Assembly: GCA_903906315.1 (NCBI GenBank)
Contig: CAIVJW010000094.1
Coordinates: forward strand, 24,314-88,313
Length of the DNA: 64,000 nt
Direction: 5' to 3'
DNA from: an uncultured delta proteobacterium
GTDB lineage: Bacteria > Myxococcota_A > Polyangia > Polyangiales > Polyangiaceae
Of this stretch, positions 24,558-33,159 are shown one piece after another (position 1 is the first letter of the stretch; the number at the start of each line of letters is the position of its first letter). The notes beneath the pieces were generated by a model that did not search any database, was not told the DNA's origin, and saw only the letters and a program-made list of their open reading frames with translations. A program made the translations under genes and the position numbers.

Positions 24558-25112
24558 TCAGCGGTGTTGCTTGCGGGTCGACGTGGCCGGCGCGGCGAGG
24601 CGGCGGCTCGGGCGCGAGGCGGGCGGCCGAGGGGCGTCGGGGCGCAGGTGCGCGCGGAGCTTGTCGAGGAGGCCGATGAGGGTGCCGAGCTCCGCGGGCG
24701 TGAGCGGAGCGAACAGGGTCCGCACGCGCGCCGCGTGGTGCCGCTCGGCCAGCCGGAATGCGCGCAGTCCCTTGGCGGTGACGTGCACGCGCCACGCGCG
24801 GCGATCGGTCGGATCCGCCCGCCGCTCCACGAGCCCGTCGCGCGCCGCGCGGTCGACGAGGCCGGTGAGGTTGCCCGCGGTGACGAGCATGCTGCGCGAC
24901 AGCGCCGCGAGCGTCTGGTCGTCGACGCGCACGAGGTTCGCGATCAGGTCGAACCGCGGCAGCGTCATCTCGCGATCGAGGTCGTCCCGGATCGCCGCGA
25001 GCGCGCGCTTGTGGACGGCAAGGATCCGGACCCACGCACGCACCGCGGCCTGCTCGCTCTCGGACGCGGCCGCCGGCGCCACCGGTCTCCGCGCGGGTGC
25101 GCCTCGCCTCAC
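24558..25112 (-). CDS. MarR family transcriptional regulator
   Basis: 184 aa from a GTG at 25112. The winged-helix core is clear: MLVTAGNLTGLVDRAARDGL is the recognition helix region and VERRADPTDRRAWRVHVT is the wing with the family's D-x-R-D/R pattern. Helices on both sides would form the dimer. The tail after residue 155 is basic and disordered. The likely operator is the ATATG-GTT-CATAT palindrome about 110 bases upstream, which suggests autoregulation. The ligand is unknown. A 33-codon open frame (25109-25210) overlaps the start in GTGA and could couple translation; a longer MarR protein in that other frame is not possible. Confidence 0.87.
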   Translation of the reverse strand: MRRGAPARRPVAPAAASESEQAAVRAWVRILAVHKRALAAIRDDLDREMTLPRFDLIANLVRVDDQTLAALSRSMLVTAGNLTGLVDRAARDGLVERRADPTDRRAWRVHVTAKGLRAFRLAERHHAARVRTLFAPLTPAELGTLIGLLDKLRAHLRPDAPRPPASRPSRRLAAPATSTRKQHR

Positions 25113-25210
25113 GCCGCGGCCCCCCCGGGCAGCGCGGCGATCGCCTCGAACGCGAGCCGCGCGCCGTCGACCGAGCTCCTGCCTCTCCAGGCGTCGATCT
25201 CCGTGCCCAT
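25109..25210 (-). CDS. Possible 33-residue leader ORF upstream of the MarR gene
   Basis: ATG at 25210 to a TGA overlapping the GTG start of the MarR gene. The peptide begins MGTEIDAWRGRSSVDGA and ends PGGAAA. There is no good ribosome site before it. It lies directly downstream of the promoter/operator-like sequence, so it may be a translated leader, but it could equally be chance. Confidence 0.25.
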   Translation of the reverse strand: MGTEIDAWRGRSSVDGARLAFEAIAALPGGAAA

Positions 25211-25222
25211 TGCTACAACCCT

Positions 25223-25246
25223 ATATGGTTCATATGTAAAGTACAA
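25223..25246 (-). promoter_or_regulatory. Operator-like palindrome within a candidate promoter of the MarR gene
   Basis: ATATG-GTT-CATAT (25223-25235) is a perfect inverted repeat in an AT-rich island within very GC-rich DNA. On the minus strand a -35-like TTGTAC (25246-25241) lies just upstream and a weak -10-like TAGGGT sits at the palindrome's far edge, so a bound dimer would block the promoter. MarR proteins typically bind such palindromes in their own promoters. Confidence 0.45.
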
Positions 25247-25348
25247 CGACCGACCCGGCCCCGGGCCCCCGCGGGACGCCTCGCCGCTTGGCGGCCCGGC
25301 GCTTCGTTCGGGTCGGCCGCGCGGGGCGTTTCGTGCGAAGATCTCGTC

Positions 25349-27431
25349 ATGATCGGTCGCGCGCTCGCGTCTTCGTTCGCGGTCCTCTTCGTCGGGTCGC
25401 TCTGCGCGTGCGAGGGGGCGCCGGCGGCGGGCGCGTCCGGCGCGGGCGGGGGGGGGCGGGGCTGGAGGGTCGGGCGGCGGCGCGCCGCTCGACACGACGG
25501 CGCTCTACGTCGTGCCGGCGTCGTTCGCAGACCTCGCCGGCGAGACCTTCCTCGACCACCCGTTCCCGAGCGATCTCCGCATGGAGAACGGCCACCCGCG
25601 CTACGCGGGCTACCCGAACCCGCGACAGAGCGTGCTGATCCAGCAGTTCATCGACGTCGTCGGCCCGGTGCTCGACGGCTTCTCCCCGGCGGCCACGGGC
25701 TACCTTCGCTGGAGCGGGCCGATCGACCCGGCGACGCTGCCGACGACGCCCGTCGACTCGCTCGGCGCGGGCGCTTCGGTGCAGCTCCTCGACGTCGACC
25801 CGGCCTCCCCCGAGAGCGGCACGCGCCGCCTCGTGTCGGTCGCGTGGCGCGAGAGCGAGGGCGTCTACTGGCAACCTCGCACGCTCGCGTTCATGCCCGC
25901 GCTCGGCTTCCCGCTCCGCGCCAAGACGCGCTACGCGCTGGTCGTCACCGACGCGATCAAAGCCCCCGGCGGGCGCGCGGTTCACCCGAGCGCCGACCTG
26001 GCGGCGGTCCTCGGCCTGTCCGCCGGCGACGACCGCACCGCGGGCGCGAAGGCCGCGCTCGCGCCCGCGCTCGAAGCCGTCGAGGCCGCGGGGGTCGCGC
26101 GCGCTCGCATCGTCCACCTGGCGGTCTTCACGACGGCGGACCCCGCGAGCGAGCTCTTCGCGGTGCGCGACGATGTGCTGGCGAGCGTGCCCGCGCCCAC
26201 GCCGCACCTCGCCGACTGGACGGTCGCCGGGTCGAACGATCGCTTCGACGAGTACCTCGGGCGCTTCGGTCCGTCGCCGAACTACCAGGCCGGCACCACC
26301 CCGTTCGAGACCGAGGGATCCGGCGGCGAGTTCCAGATCGTGGACGGCAAGCCGAAGCTCGTCGACACGTTCGACCCGCGATTCTCCCTTTCCGTGCCCA
26401 ACGCGGCCGCGTGCCCGATGCCCGCGGCCGGCTACCCGATCGTGCTCTACGCGCACGGCACGGGCGGCAACTACCGCAGCTACGTCTCCGAGGGCGTCGC
26501 CGAATCGCTGGCCGCGCGGTGCCTCGCGGTGATGGGCGTCGACCAGATCTTCCACGGCGACCGCCCCGGGGCGCCCAACCCCCCGAACGACGCGAAGGCC
26601 GGCATTCTCTTCTACAACTTCCAGAACCCGCGAGCGGGGCGCACGAACGGCCGTCAGTCGGCCATCGACGAGGTGCAGCGCGCGCGGCTCTTCACCGAGA
26701 CGAAGATGACGGTCCCCGCGGCCGTCGCCAAGACGGGCGCCGACGTGCGCTTCGACCCCGCGAAGGTGCTCTTCTTCGGCCACTCGCAGGGCGGGCTCAA
26801 CGGTCCGCTCTACCTCGCGGCGGATCCGTCGGCGCGCGGCGGCGTGCTGTCGGGATCGTCGGCTTCGATCGCGATCACGTTCCTGCAGAAGTCGCTGCCG
26901 ACGCCCAGCATCGCGGCGCTCGTGAGGTCGGTGTTCCTCGGCCTGAAGCCGGACGAATACGATGAGCTCGATCTCTTCCACCCCGCGCTCGCGGTCGGTC
27001 AGGCGCTCGCGGACGTCATCGATCCGATGCACTACGCGCGGTACACGATCGCGGCGCCGCGCTTCGGCGGAGCGCCGAAGAGCATCTACCTGACGGAGGG
27101 CATCAACCCGGACGGCGTCGGCGACAGCTACGCGCCGCCGCACGGGATCGAGGTGCAGGCCCTCGCGCTCGGTCTGCCGCTGCAGCTGCCGTCGCAGCGC
27201 GCGGTCGTCGAGGCCGCGTGGGGCGGCCCGCCCGCGACCGCGATCCCGCCGGGCGGGCTCTCCGGCAACCTCGCGGGCGGCAAGGCTTCCGGGGTGCTCG
27301 CGCAGTGGCCGGTTGCGCAGGGCAGCGACGGGCACTTCGTCGTGTTCGACGTGCCTGCCGCCCGCGACCAGGCCGCCGCCTTCCTGCAAAACCTCGCGGC
27401 CGACCCGGTCGGGCGCGTGCCGCCGCCGTAG
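25349..27431 (+). pseudogene. Alpha/beta-hydrolase lipoprotein gene with a frameshift in a G9 tract
   Basis: The ATG at 25349 encodes a lipoprotein signal (LFVGSLCAC) and the start of a Gly-rich linker. The frame is then lost in a run of nine G (25448-25456). The body continues in another frame: linker GGAGGSGGGAPLDTT, then about 640 residues to 27431. Eight G instead of nine would join the two perfectly into one protein of about 693 aa. The body has an N-terminal beta-rich part, then a hydrolase core with VLYAHGTGGNY and the nucleophile elbow FFGHSQGGLNG. It resembles lipase/esterase lipoproteins of myxobacteria; substrate unknown. The shift is either a sequencing error, a slippage-controlled gene, or recent inactivation. 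If translated without the signal, a GTG at 25512 could start a cytosolic form. Confidence 0.8.
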
Positions 27432-27445
27432 CGCGCCGCGGCCGC

Positions 27446-27464
27446 GCGCGCCTCACGCGGAGGC
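27446..27464. terminator. Hairpin between convergent hydrolase and TPR genes
   Basis: GCGCCTC pairs with GAGGCGC around a five-base loop, 14 bases after the hydrolase stop and just beyond the TPR gene stop. No T-run. Confidence 0.35.
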
Positions 27465-27472
27465 GCCTGCGG

Positions 27473-27994
27473 TCACTCGAACTCGACCGGCTCGCCATCC
27501 CCGGCGAGGCCGATCATCTCGAGGATCTGTCGCACCTCGATCGCGACCTCGGCCTCCGGGGCCGCGTCGAGGAAGCCCTCGAGCTCGCGCGTGGCCTCCT
27601 GGCGCTGGCCGAGGGCGGCGTGCGCGAGCCCCGCCGCGTGCATGGCGTCGGCGTCCTTGGGGAACCGGCGCAGGGCCTCTTTGGCCTCCGCGAGCGCACC
27701 CTTCGCGTCGCCCAGCATCCGCAGCGTGTTCGACAGCGCGACGCGCGCGCCGAGGAAATTGGGCGAAACGCGCAGAGCCGCGCGGTACGCGTCGCGTGCC
27801 GGCTCGAGCTTCTCGGTCTCGAAGAGGGCCGTGCCGAGGTGGTTGTATGCGTACGGGTTCATCGGGTCGGCCTTGATCACGTCGCGCAGCGCCAGCAGCG
27901 CCTCGACGTAGTGCAGCTCCTGGAGGAGCTCGGCGGCCTCGTCCACGGCGTCCCAGTGGGCCTGGTCTCTCGCGTCGTCCCGGTCCGTTCGCAT
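27473..27994 (-). CDS. Tetratricopeptide-repeat protein
   Basis: 173 aa without a signal peptide, so probably cytoplasmic. Residues about 20-150 contain three to four TPR units with the usual Ala/Gly/Pro spacing, for example NPYAYNHLGTALFETEKLEP, FLGARVALSNTLRMLGDAKG and ADAMHAAGLAHAALGQRQEA. TPR arrays are protein-binding scaffolds; no enzymatic domain is present. It diverges from the GT-C membrane protein gene with only 19 bases between start codons, so the two share a promoter region. The partner is unknown. Confidence 0.82.
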   Translation of the reverse strand: MRTDRDDARDQAHWDAVDEAAELLQELHYVEALLALRDVIKADPMNPYAYNHLGTALFETEKLEPARDAYRAALRVSPNFLGARVALSNTLRMLGDAKGALAEAKEALRRFPKDADAMHAAGLAHAALGQRQEATRELEGFLDAAPEAEVAIEVRQILEMIGLAGDGEPVEFE

Positions 27995-28013
27995 GCTGGT
28001 AGCTTAGTGGCCC

Positions 28014-30086
28014 GTGACCGCGCCCGCCGCAAGACGTCGTGCAGCGAAGGGGCGCGCCGGTCGGCTCGAGCCCGTGGCCTGGTACGTCTTCGCGGTCGCC
28101 CTCGTCGTCGTCGCGGCGGCGGCGTTCCTCGTGCCTGCGCGCGCGCGCCTCTCCGGAGCGCTCTGGCCGGCGCCCCTGGACGACGTCTACATCCACTTCG
28201 CGTTCGCCCGATCGGCCGCGCTCGGCCACCCGTTCGAGTGGATGCCCGGCAACGGCTACTCGTCGGGGGGCACCAGCCTCACGTATCCGATCGTGCTCGC
28301 CGTCGGCTGGGTCGCCGGCTTCCGCGGCGCTTCGCTCGGTGCGTTCGCGGCGCTCGTCGCCGTCGTTTCGCTGGTCGACCTCGCGCGCTCGCTCCGGGGC
28401 GTGATCGACCGCGTCGCGCGCGCGCCTCGGTTCGTCGCGTGGCTCGCGCCGCCGCTCCTGCTCGCGGTCCCGCTGCTCGACTGGAGCCTCTTCTCCGGCA
28501 TGGAGACGGCGCTCTTCGCGGCCGTCCTCGGTCGCGCGCTCGGCGCCTCGGCGCGCGCCCTCGACGCGCCGCCGCACGCGCGCCCGGTCGCGCAGGTCCG
28601 CGCAGGGGCCTGGCTCGCCGTGGTCGTCGCCACGCGGCCGGAGTCCGCGGCGCTCGCGATCCCCCTCGCGGTCGCGGTCGTCCACGGCGCGCGCTCGCTG
28701 GGGACGATTGCGTCGCTCTGCCGGGCCGCGGGCCCGACGTTCGCGCTCCTCGCGGCGCAGGCCGCCGTCAACCTCGCGCTGACGGGCGAGGCGAGCGCTG
28801 CCGGCGCCGTACGCAAGCTGGTGTTCTCGAACCCGTACGCGAGCCCGCTGGAGATGGCGGGTGAAATCCTACGCAATTTCGCGGTGCTGCGCGCCCAGGC
28901 GTTCGACGTGGCCCTCGGCGGCGGCCTCCTCGCGCTGGCGCTTCCGGCGCTCGCGGTCGCGGCCGTCGTCGACGCGCGCACGCGGCGGCTCGGCGCAGCG
29001 CTCGGCGTGGGGGCCGCGCTTTGCCTCGCGCTCGTGTGCGCGAACTCGACCGCGCGCTTCCAGAACTTGCGCTACGCAGCGCCCTCGCTCGCGATGCTGA
29101 TCGCGGCCGCCACCCTCGGCGTCGGCGCCGTCGCGCGGCGCGGGCGTGGCGGCGCCGTCCTCGCCGCGTCGCTCGCCGCGGTCGCGATCGTCGCGCCGGC
29201 GTCGGGCTTTGCCCGCCAGATCCAGCACTTCTCGCGAGCCTCGGCGAACGTGGCGGAGCAACAGGCGCGCGTCGCCGAGATCGTCCGCGATCGCGGCGCG
29301 CGCCGCGTCCTCGTCAACGACGCCGGGGCGATCCCGTATCTCTCGGGCGTCCCAGCGATCGACGGCCTCGGCCTCGGCGGGTACCGCGGGCTGCCCTTCG
29401 CGCGGGCGTCGGTGCACGGCGTGCCGGCCGTCGTCGAGCTCCTCGAGCGCTTGCCGCGCGACGAGCGCCCCGACGTGCTCGCGCTCTACCCGGGCTGGTG
29501 GGGAGGGCTCGCGGACGTGTTCGGCCATCCGATCGCGTCGGTGCGCATCGCCGACAACGTGATCTGCGGCGCCGACGAGAAGGTCGTCTACGAGGCCGAT
29601 TGGTCCCCCCTCGACGCGCCGCTCGCGGTTCGGCCCGGATCGGTCGACGAGATCGACCTCGCCGACCTCGTGAGCGAGCGCGACCACGCCTACGAGCTGC
29701 CGAGGCGGGGCGGCTGGGTCGTCGGGCGGTCGCTGCGCCTCGGCGGCGGCGCGCCTCGCTTCGACGCGGGCCGCATCGTGCCCGAGGGGGCGCGCGAGGC
29801 GTTCGTCGTCGCCCGCTCGGCCCCGCGCGGCGAGGCGACGCTGGTCCTCCGCACCGATGCGGGGCCTCCGGGCGCGCTGCGCGTCGGCGTCGAGCGAGGA
29901 GGCGTCGCCGTTCACTCCGTCGACGTGGAGGTCCCGCTCCGCCCCGACGGCGCCTGGTTCGAGATCTCCGTTCCGATAGGCGAGGTCGCCGGCGGTGACC
30001 GCGTCTCGCTCGAGGCGCGCTCGGGAGCCTGGCGCGGCTTTCACGCCTGGATCGTGCCCGCTCCGGCCGGTCCGCCCCGCCGCTGA
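28014..30086 (+). CDS. GT-C family membrane glycosyltransferase-like protein
   Basis: 690 aa from a GTG at 28014. About ten membrane helices occupy residues 20-400. Between the first and second helix is the hallmark acidic pair and loop, LDDVYIHFAFARSAALGHPF and then NGYSSGGTSLTY, followed later by LFSGMETALF. These are the pattern of GT-C transferases of the AftB/ArnT type, which use polyprenyl-phosphate sugars at the periplasmic face. The C-terminal 250 residues are soluble and periplasmic with a beta-rich end. Donor and acceptor are unknown. It diverges from the TPR gene and is followed 37 bases later by a lipase-like gene on the same strand. Confidence 0.78.
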   Translation: MTAPAARRRAAKGRAGRLEPVAWYVFAVALVVVAAAAFLVPARARLSGALWPAPLDDVYIHFAFARSAALGHPFEWMPGNGYSSGGTSLTYPIVLAVGWVAGFRGASLGAFAALVAVVSLVDLARSLRGVIDRVARAPRFVAWLAPPLLLAVPLLDWSLFSGMETALFAAVLGRALGASARALDAPPHARPVAQVRAGAWLAVVVATRPESAALAIPLAVAVVHGARSLGTIASLCRAAGPTFALLAAQAAVNLALTGEASAAGAVRKLVFSNPYASPLEMAGEILRNFAVLRAQAFDVALGGGLLALALPALAVAAVVDARTRRLGAALGVGAALCLALVCANSTARFQNLRYAAPSLAMLIAAATLGVGAVARRGRGGAVLAASLAAVAIVAPASGFARQIQHFSRASANVAEQQARVAEIVRDRGARRVLVNDAGAIPYLSGVPAIDGLGLGGYRGLPFARASVHGVPAVVELLERLPRDERPDVLALYPGWWGGLADVFGHPIASVRIADNVICGADEKVVYEADWSPLDAPLAVRPGSVDEIDLADLVSERDHAYELPRRGGWVVGRSLRLGGGAPRFDAGRIVPEGAREAFVVARSAPRGEATLVLRTDAGPPGALRVGVERGGVAVHSVDVEVPLRPDGAWFEISVPIGEVAGGDRVSLEARSGAWRGFHAWIVPAPAGPPRR

Positions 30087-30123
30087 TCGTCGGACCGCCG
30101 GCGTGGCGTGCTAAATACGAGCC

Positions 30124-30879
30124 ATGGCAGCCCCGTCCCCTCCGCCACGCTTCCCGCGCGCGCTCGCCGCCGCAGGGCGCGAGGTCGGGGCGTTCTTTCG
30201 GCAGGCCTTGCTCGTGCGCCACGACCTGACCGACTCCGTGCTGCCGCCCGCCAACAAGGTGGTCGAGGACGTGGTCGTGTTCCTGCACGGAATGCTCGCC
30301 TCGGCCGGCGTCCTGCGGCCCCTGCGCGCCGGCGTCGAGCGCCACGCGGGCGTCCACGCGGCGGCGCTGACGTACCCGCCCGGGCCCGGCGTCGTCGAGA
30401 TCGCGACCCGACTCGAGGCGCTCGTGCGCGAGCTGCCCGCGGCCACGCGCGTCCACCTCGTGGGCCACAGCCTCGGCGGCGTCGTCGCGCGCTATTACGC
30501 CCAGGAGTCCGGCGACGCGCGCATCGTCCAGACGATCTCGCTGGCGAGCCCCTTCGCCGGCGTGTCGGGCGCGCGCTTGCTGCGCTTCATCGGCATCGCC
30601 GATCTCGAGCCGCACAGCCCCGTGCTGCGCCGGATCCTCCTCGGCGCCGAGCGGTGCGCCCACGTCCCGCACCTGTCCATCATCGCGGCCGAGGACCAGT
30701 TCATTCCGTCGCCCCGCGTCCACGCGTTGCCGGTCGGCGACGTGGTCGTCCTCGAAGGGCGCGGCCACAACGCGATCCTCTACGACGACGAGGTCGTCCG
30801 CCTCGTCGCGCGCCGCGTCCTCGAGCTGCGACGCCCCCGGACGGCGATCGCCGGCCCGAAGGGCGACGCCGCGGCCTGA
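30124..30879 (+). CDS. Small alpha/beta-hydrolase (lipase/esterase-like)
   Basis: 251 aa, no signal peptide. The oxyanion stretch VVVFLHGMLAS is followed by the nucleophile elbow LVGHSLGGVVARYYAQ; candidate Asp (IIAAEDQFIPS) and His (EGRGHNAILYDD) complete the triad. The order and spacing match bacterial triacylglycerol-lipase-like or PGAP1-like esterases. A cytosolic or peripheral location is expected. It follows the GT-C gene by 37 bases and may be co-transcribed with it. A weak hairpin (GCGCCCG/CGGGCGC, 30890s-30910s) follows the gene. Confidence 0.82.
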   Translation: MAAPSPPPRFPRALAAAGREVGAFFRQALLVRHDLTDSVLPPANKVVEDVVVFLHGMLASAGVLRPLRAGVERHAGVHAAALTYPPGPGVVEIATRLEALVRELPAATRVHLVGHSLGGVVARYYAQESGDARIVQTISLASPFAGVSGARLLRFIGIADLEPHSPVLRRILLGAERCAHVPHLSIIAAEDQFIPSPRVHALPVGDVVVLEGRGHNAILYDDEVVRLVARRVLELRRPRTAIAGPKGDAAA

Positions 30880-30940
30880 GCCTCCCCGCGCGCCCGTTTC
30901 CCCGCAAGCGGGCGCTCCTCCGTGCTACGCACGAAGCTGC

Positions 30941-31519
30941 ATGCGTTCCCCCGTCCGCGCACTCCTGGCCGCTACGGTCTTGCTCGGCGGCGTGGCGCTC
31001 GCGCCTCCGGCCAGCGCGGACCCGTCCGCGTGGGTCTTCGTCGGCGCCGGGCCTCTCGGCTGGAAGCAGTCCGACGCCGCGTTCACGACGTCCGGCGCGA
31101 TGTCCTTCGACGTCGGGGTGGGCACGACGCCGGAGGCCCGCCTCATCGCCGGCGGTCTGTTCCGCATGACCCCCGTATTCGGCAGCGGCACCGACCTCGC
31201 GCTGCTCGCTCGCGTCGCGACGCACGGCTTCCAGGCTGGCGGTTTCGGCTTCGCGGTGGACGCCGGCGGCTATGAGCGCTTCTGGGGCGCGACGTCTCGC
31301 GGCTTCGCCGGGGCGGTGAACCTGGGCGTTCCGCTCGGCTTCACGCTCTCGCTGCAGACGGAGATCGGCACCGACCGCGCGGTCGCCCTCGGCGCGGTCG
31401 CCGGCCTCGACCTGCTCCGCCTCACCGTGTTCCGTAAGTCCTTGCTGAACTGGTGGCCGAACCCGGCACCGGCCCAGCGCCCGCGTGACGCCTTCGTCGG
31501 CGGCACGGGCCACTGGTGA
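30941..31519 (+). CDS. Exported protein, probable small outer-membrane barrel
   Basis: 192 aa with a cleavable signal (LLAATVLLGGVALAPPASAD). The mature part is Gly-rich with alternating short strands (WVFVGAGPLGWKQ, LLARVATHGFQAGGFGFAVD, FAGAVNLGVPLGFTLSLQTE) and no cysteines, as in small 8-strand barrels. No family was recognised. Its stop overlaps the GTG start of the next gene in GTGA, so it is coupled to a lipoprotein. Confidence 0.7.
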   Translation: MRSPVRALLAATVLLGGVALAPPASADPSAWVFVGAGPLGWKQSDAAFTTSGAMSFDVGVGTTPEARLIAGGLFRMTPVFGSGTDLALLARVATHGFQAGGFGFAVDAGGYERFWGATSRGFAGAVNLGVPLGFTLSLQTEIGTDRAVALGAVAGLDLLRLTVFRKSLLNWWPNPAPAQRPRDAFVGGTGHW

Positions 31520-32058
31520 ACGCGAACGCGGGACTGGTCGCGGCGATCGGCGGCGTGATCGCGCTGATCTCCACCGGCTGCGGTCCGCGCGTTCCCGACC
31601 CGCCACCGCGCGTCGGCCGCGAGGACGCGGGGATGCACCTCTCGCGCATCGGCAAGGTGTGGGTGCTGGCCGCCGAGGACCAGGGCGTGTTGCAGGGCGA
31701 TCCGCTCGGCGTGGTCTCGTTCCGCGTGCGGGAGGAGACGGTCTTCTCGTTCGCTCGCGGCGCGGAGCCGCACCGAACGGTCGCGCGCGACGAGGTCTTC
31801 GCCATGGCGAGCGGCGCGGAGCTTCACTGCACGGTCGAGGGGTCGCTCCCGCTCGCGGCGCGCGCCTTCTGGAAGGGGCGCGAGGTGTGGGTGACGCTCG
31901 AGTCCGCGGGTGGACGCCTCCCGCGCCGCTGCACGGGCGGCGCGTTCCCCGCGAAGGTCCGCGACGTCGGCGCGTGGTCCGCGGTGTACGTGCTGCGCGA
32001 CGATCGCCTCGTGCCCGTCGAGCCACCGACGGTTCGGGACGTGCTGCTCCCGCAGTAG
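31516..32058 (+). CDS. Hypothetical lipoprotein
   Basis: 180 aa from a GTG overlapping the preceding stop. The signal ends in a lipobox (LISTGCG). The rest is mixed alpha/beta with two Cys (ELHCTVEG and PRRCTGG) about 40 residues apart that may form a disulfide. No known domain. Coupling with the preceding small barrel gene suggests an envelope pair. Confidence 0.7.
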   Translation: MNANAGLVAAIGGVIALISTGCGPRVPDPPPRVGREDAGMHLSRIGKVWVLAAEDQGVLQGDPLGVVSFRVREETVFSFARGAEPHRTVARDEVFAMASGAELHCTVEGSLPLAARAFWKGREVWVTLESAGGRLPRRCTGGAFPAKVRDVGAWSAVYVLRDDRLVPVEPPTVRDVLLPQ

Positions 32059-32172
32059 GAGGTTCTCCGCGCTTGCCGCGTGCGGGCGTACCATCCGTCG
32101 GCGCATTTGGCTACGCCTCCGACGCGGGCGTTCGATTGTTCGCCGTCGGATCGCACTTTCTACGATTGGCTC

Positions 32173-32616
32173 ATGTACAGCCTCCTCGTCGTGGCTCATA
32201 TTCCCCGGCCCGCCGTGAAGACCACGACCCCCAAGAGAAGGCGTGCGTCCTCCCCGGGTCGGTTGAAGGACGGTGTGGCTCTGCCCCTTCCCGCCGGGGA
32301 TGGGCAGCGACCACGCACCTCGCTGACGCCTCCCGAGGGGCTCCGCGCGGCCCTTCTCACGAGCGACGCCGGCGAGGTCGTCCTCCTCAGCTACCCTGCG
32401 CCCTCGATGCTCTTGCCGCCGGGGCTCACGGACGCGGAGCGCGAGGTCGTGACCTCGGTCCTCGACGGCAAGTCGAACGCCGCCATCGCCGAGGAGCGCG
32501 GGCGATCGGTGCGGACGGTGGCAAACCAGGTCAACAGCGTGTTTCGCAAGCTCGGCGTCGCTTCCCGCGCCGAGCTCGTCGCGCTTTGCGCGCGGAGCGC
32601 CGCGGGGCGCCGGTGA
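32173..32616 (+). CDS. LuxR/GerE-type HTH regulator, first of a tandem pair
   Basis: 147 aa from the ATG at 32173; the frame is open back to a GTG at 32080, so the start is uncertain. The C-terminal 65 residues are a LuxR-type helix-turn-helix: LTDAEREVVTSVLDGKSNAA followed by the recognition part SVRTVANQVNSVFRKLGV. The front part is basic and disordered and then has a short beta stretch (GEVVLLSYPAP) also seen in the next protein. There is no receiver or autoinducer domain. Its stop overlaps the GTG of the second HTH gene (GTGA). The pair may act as a heterodimer. Confidence 0.78.
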   Translation: MYSLLVVAHIPRPAVKTTTPKRRRASSPGRLKDGVALPLPAGDGQRPRTSLTPPEGLRAALLTSDAGEVVLLSYPAPSMLLPPGLTDAEREVVTSVLDGKSNAAIAEERGRSVRTVANQVNSVFRKLGVASRAELVALCARSAAGRR

Positions 32617-33110
32617 CACGGCAGCGGGAGGGGAGCGCGCGAGACCGCAGCGTCAGGCCCGCCGGCCGCGGACGCGCGACCGCGTCCGACCTGCGCCTTT
32701 CGCTCGTGAGGCGCGCCCGTGCCCACGCCGCAGCCCGCGCGTCCGCCGAGGCAGGCGTCGATGCCGGCCCCGACCCGGTCGCGATTTGGGACGCCCTCGT
32801 CTCGGGCCGCCTCTCGGTCATCGGCCACTTCGCCCTCGGCGGCCGCCGCGTTCTCGTGCTCCAGGCAGCGCCGCCCGGCGGCACTCCGGGCGGCCTCTCG
32901 CGGCGCGAGCTCCTCGTGTGCTTCCTCGCGGCGCGCGGACACTCGAACGCCCACGTCGGCTGGGAGCTCGACGTCGCCCCGTCGACCGTCGCGACCTATC
33001 TGGCCAAGGCGATGGCGAAGCTGGGCGTTACGTCGCGCGTGGAGCTCGTGCGGCTGTTCTCGAGCACGCGCACGAAGCGGCGAACGCGCGGCGCCGCAGC
33101 CCTGGCTTGA
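32613..33110 (+). CDS. LuxR/GerE-type HTH regulator, second of a tandem pair
   Basis: 165 aa from a GTG overlapping the previous stop by four bases. The C-terminus has the LuxR-type pattern LSRRELLVCFLAARGHSNAH with recognition helix region APSTVATYLAKAMAKLGVTS. Upstream is a short beta segment (GRLSVIGHFALGGRRVLVLQ) comparable to that in the first member. The N-terminal 35 residues are Arg-rich. The two proteins look like diverged paralogues made together. Downstream is a GC-rich hairpin, then the convergent gcv operon. Confidence 0.78.
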   Translation: MTRQREGSARDRSVRPAGRGRATASDLRLSLVRRARAHAAARASAEAGVDAGPDPVAIWDALVSGRLSVIGHFALGGRRVLVLQAAPPGGTPGGLSRRELLVCFLAARGHSNAHVGWELDVAPSTVATYLAKAMAKLGVTSRVELVRLFSSTRTKRRTRGAAALA

Positions 33111-33114
33111 GCCC

Positions 33115-33151
33115 GCGCGCCGCCCGCCGATCCGCGGACCGGCGGGGCGCG
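33115..33151. terminator. GC-rich hairpin between the HTH pair and gcvPA
   Basis: CGCGCC/CCGCCG on the left pairs with CGGCGG/GGCGCG on the right with a two-base bulge. It fills the 49-base gap between convergent stops; there is no T-run. Confidence 0.4.
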
Positions 33152-33159
33152 TCGGCGGG

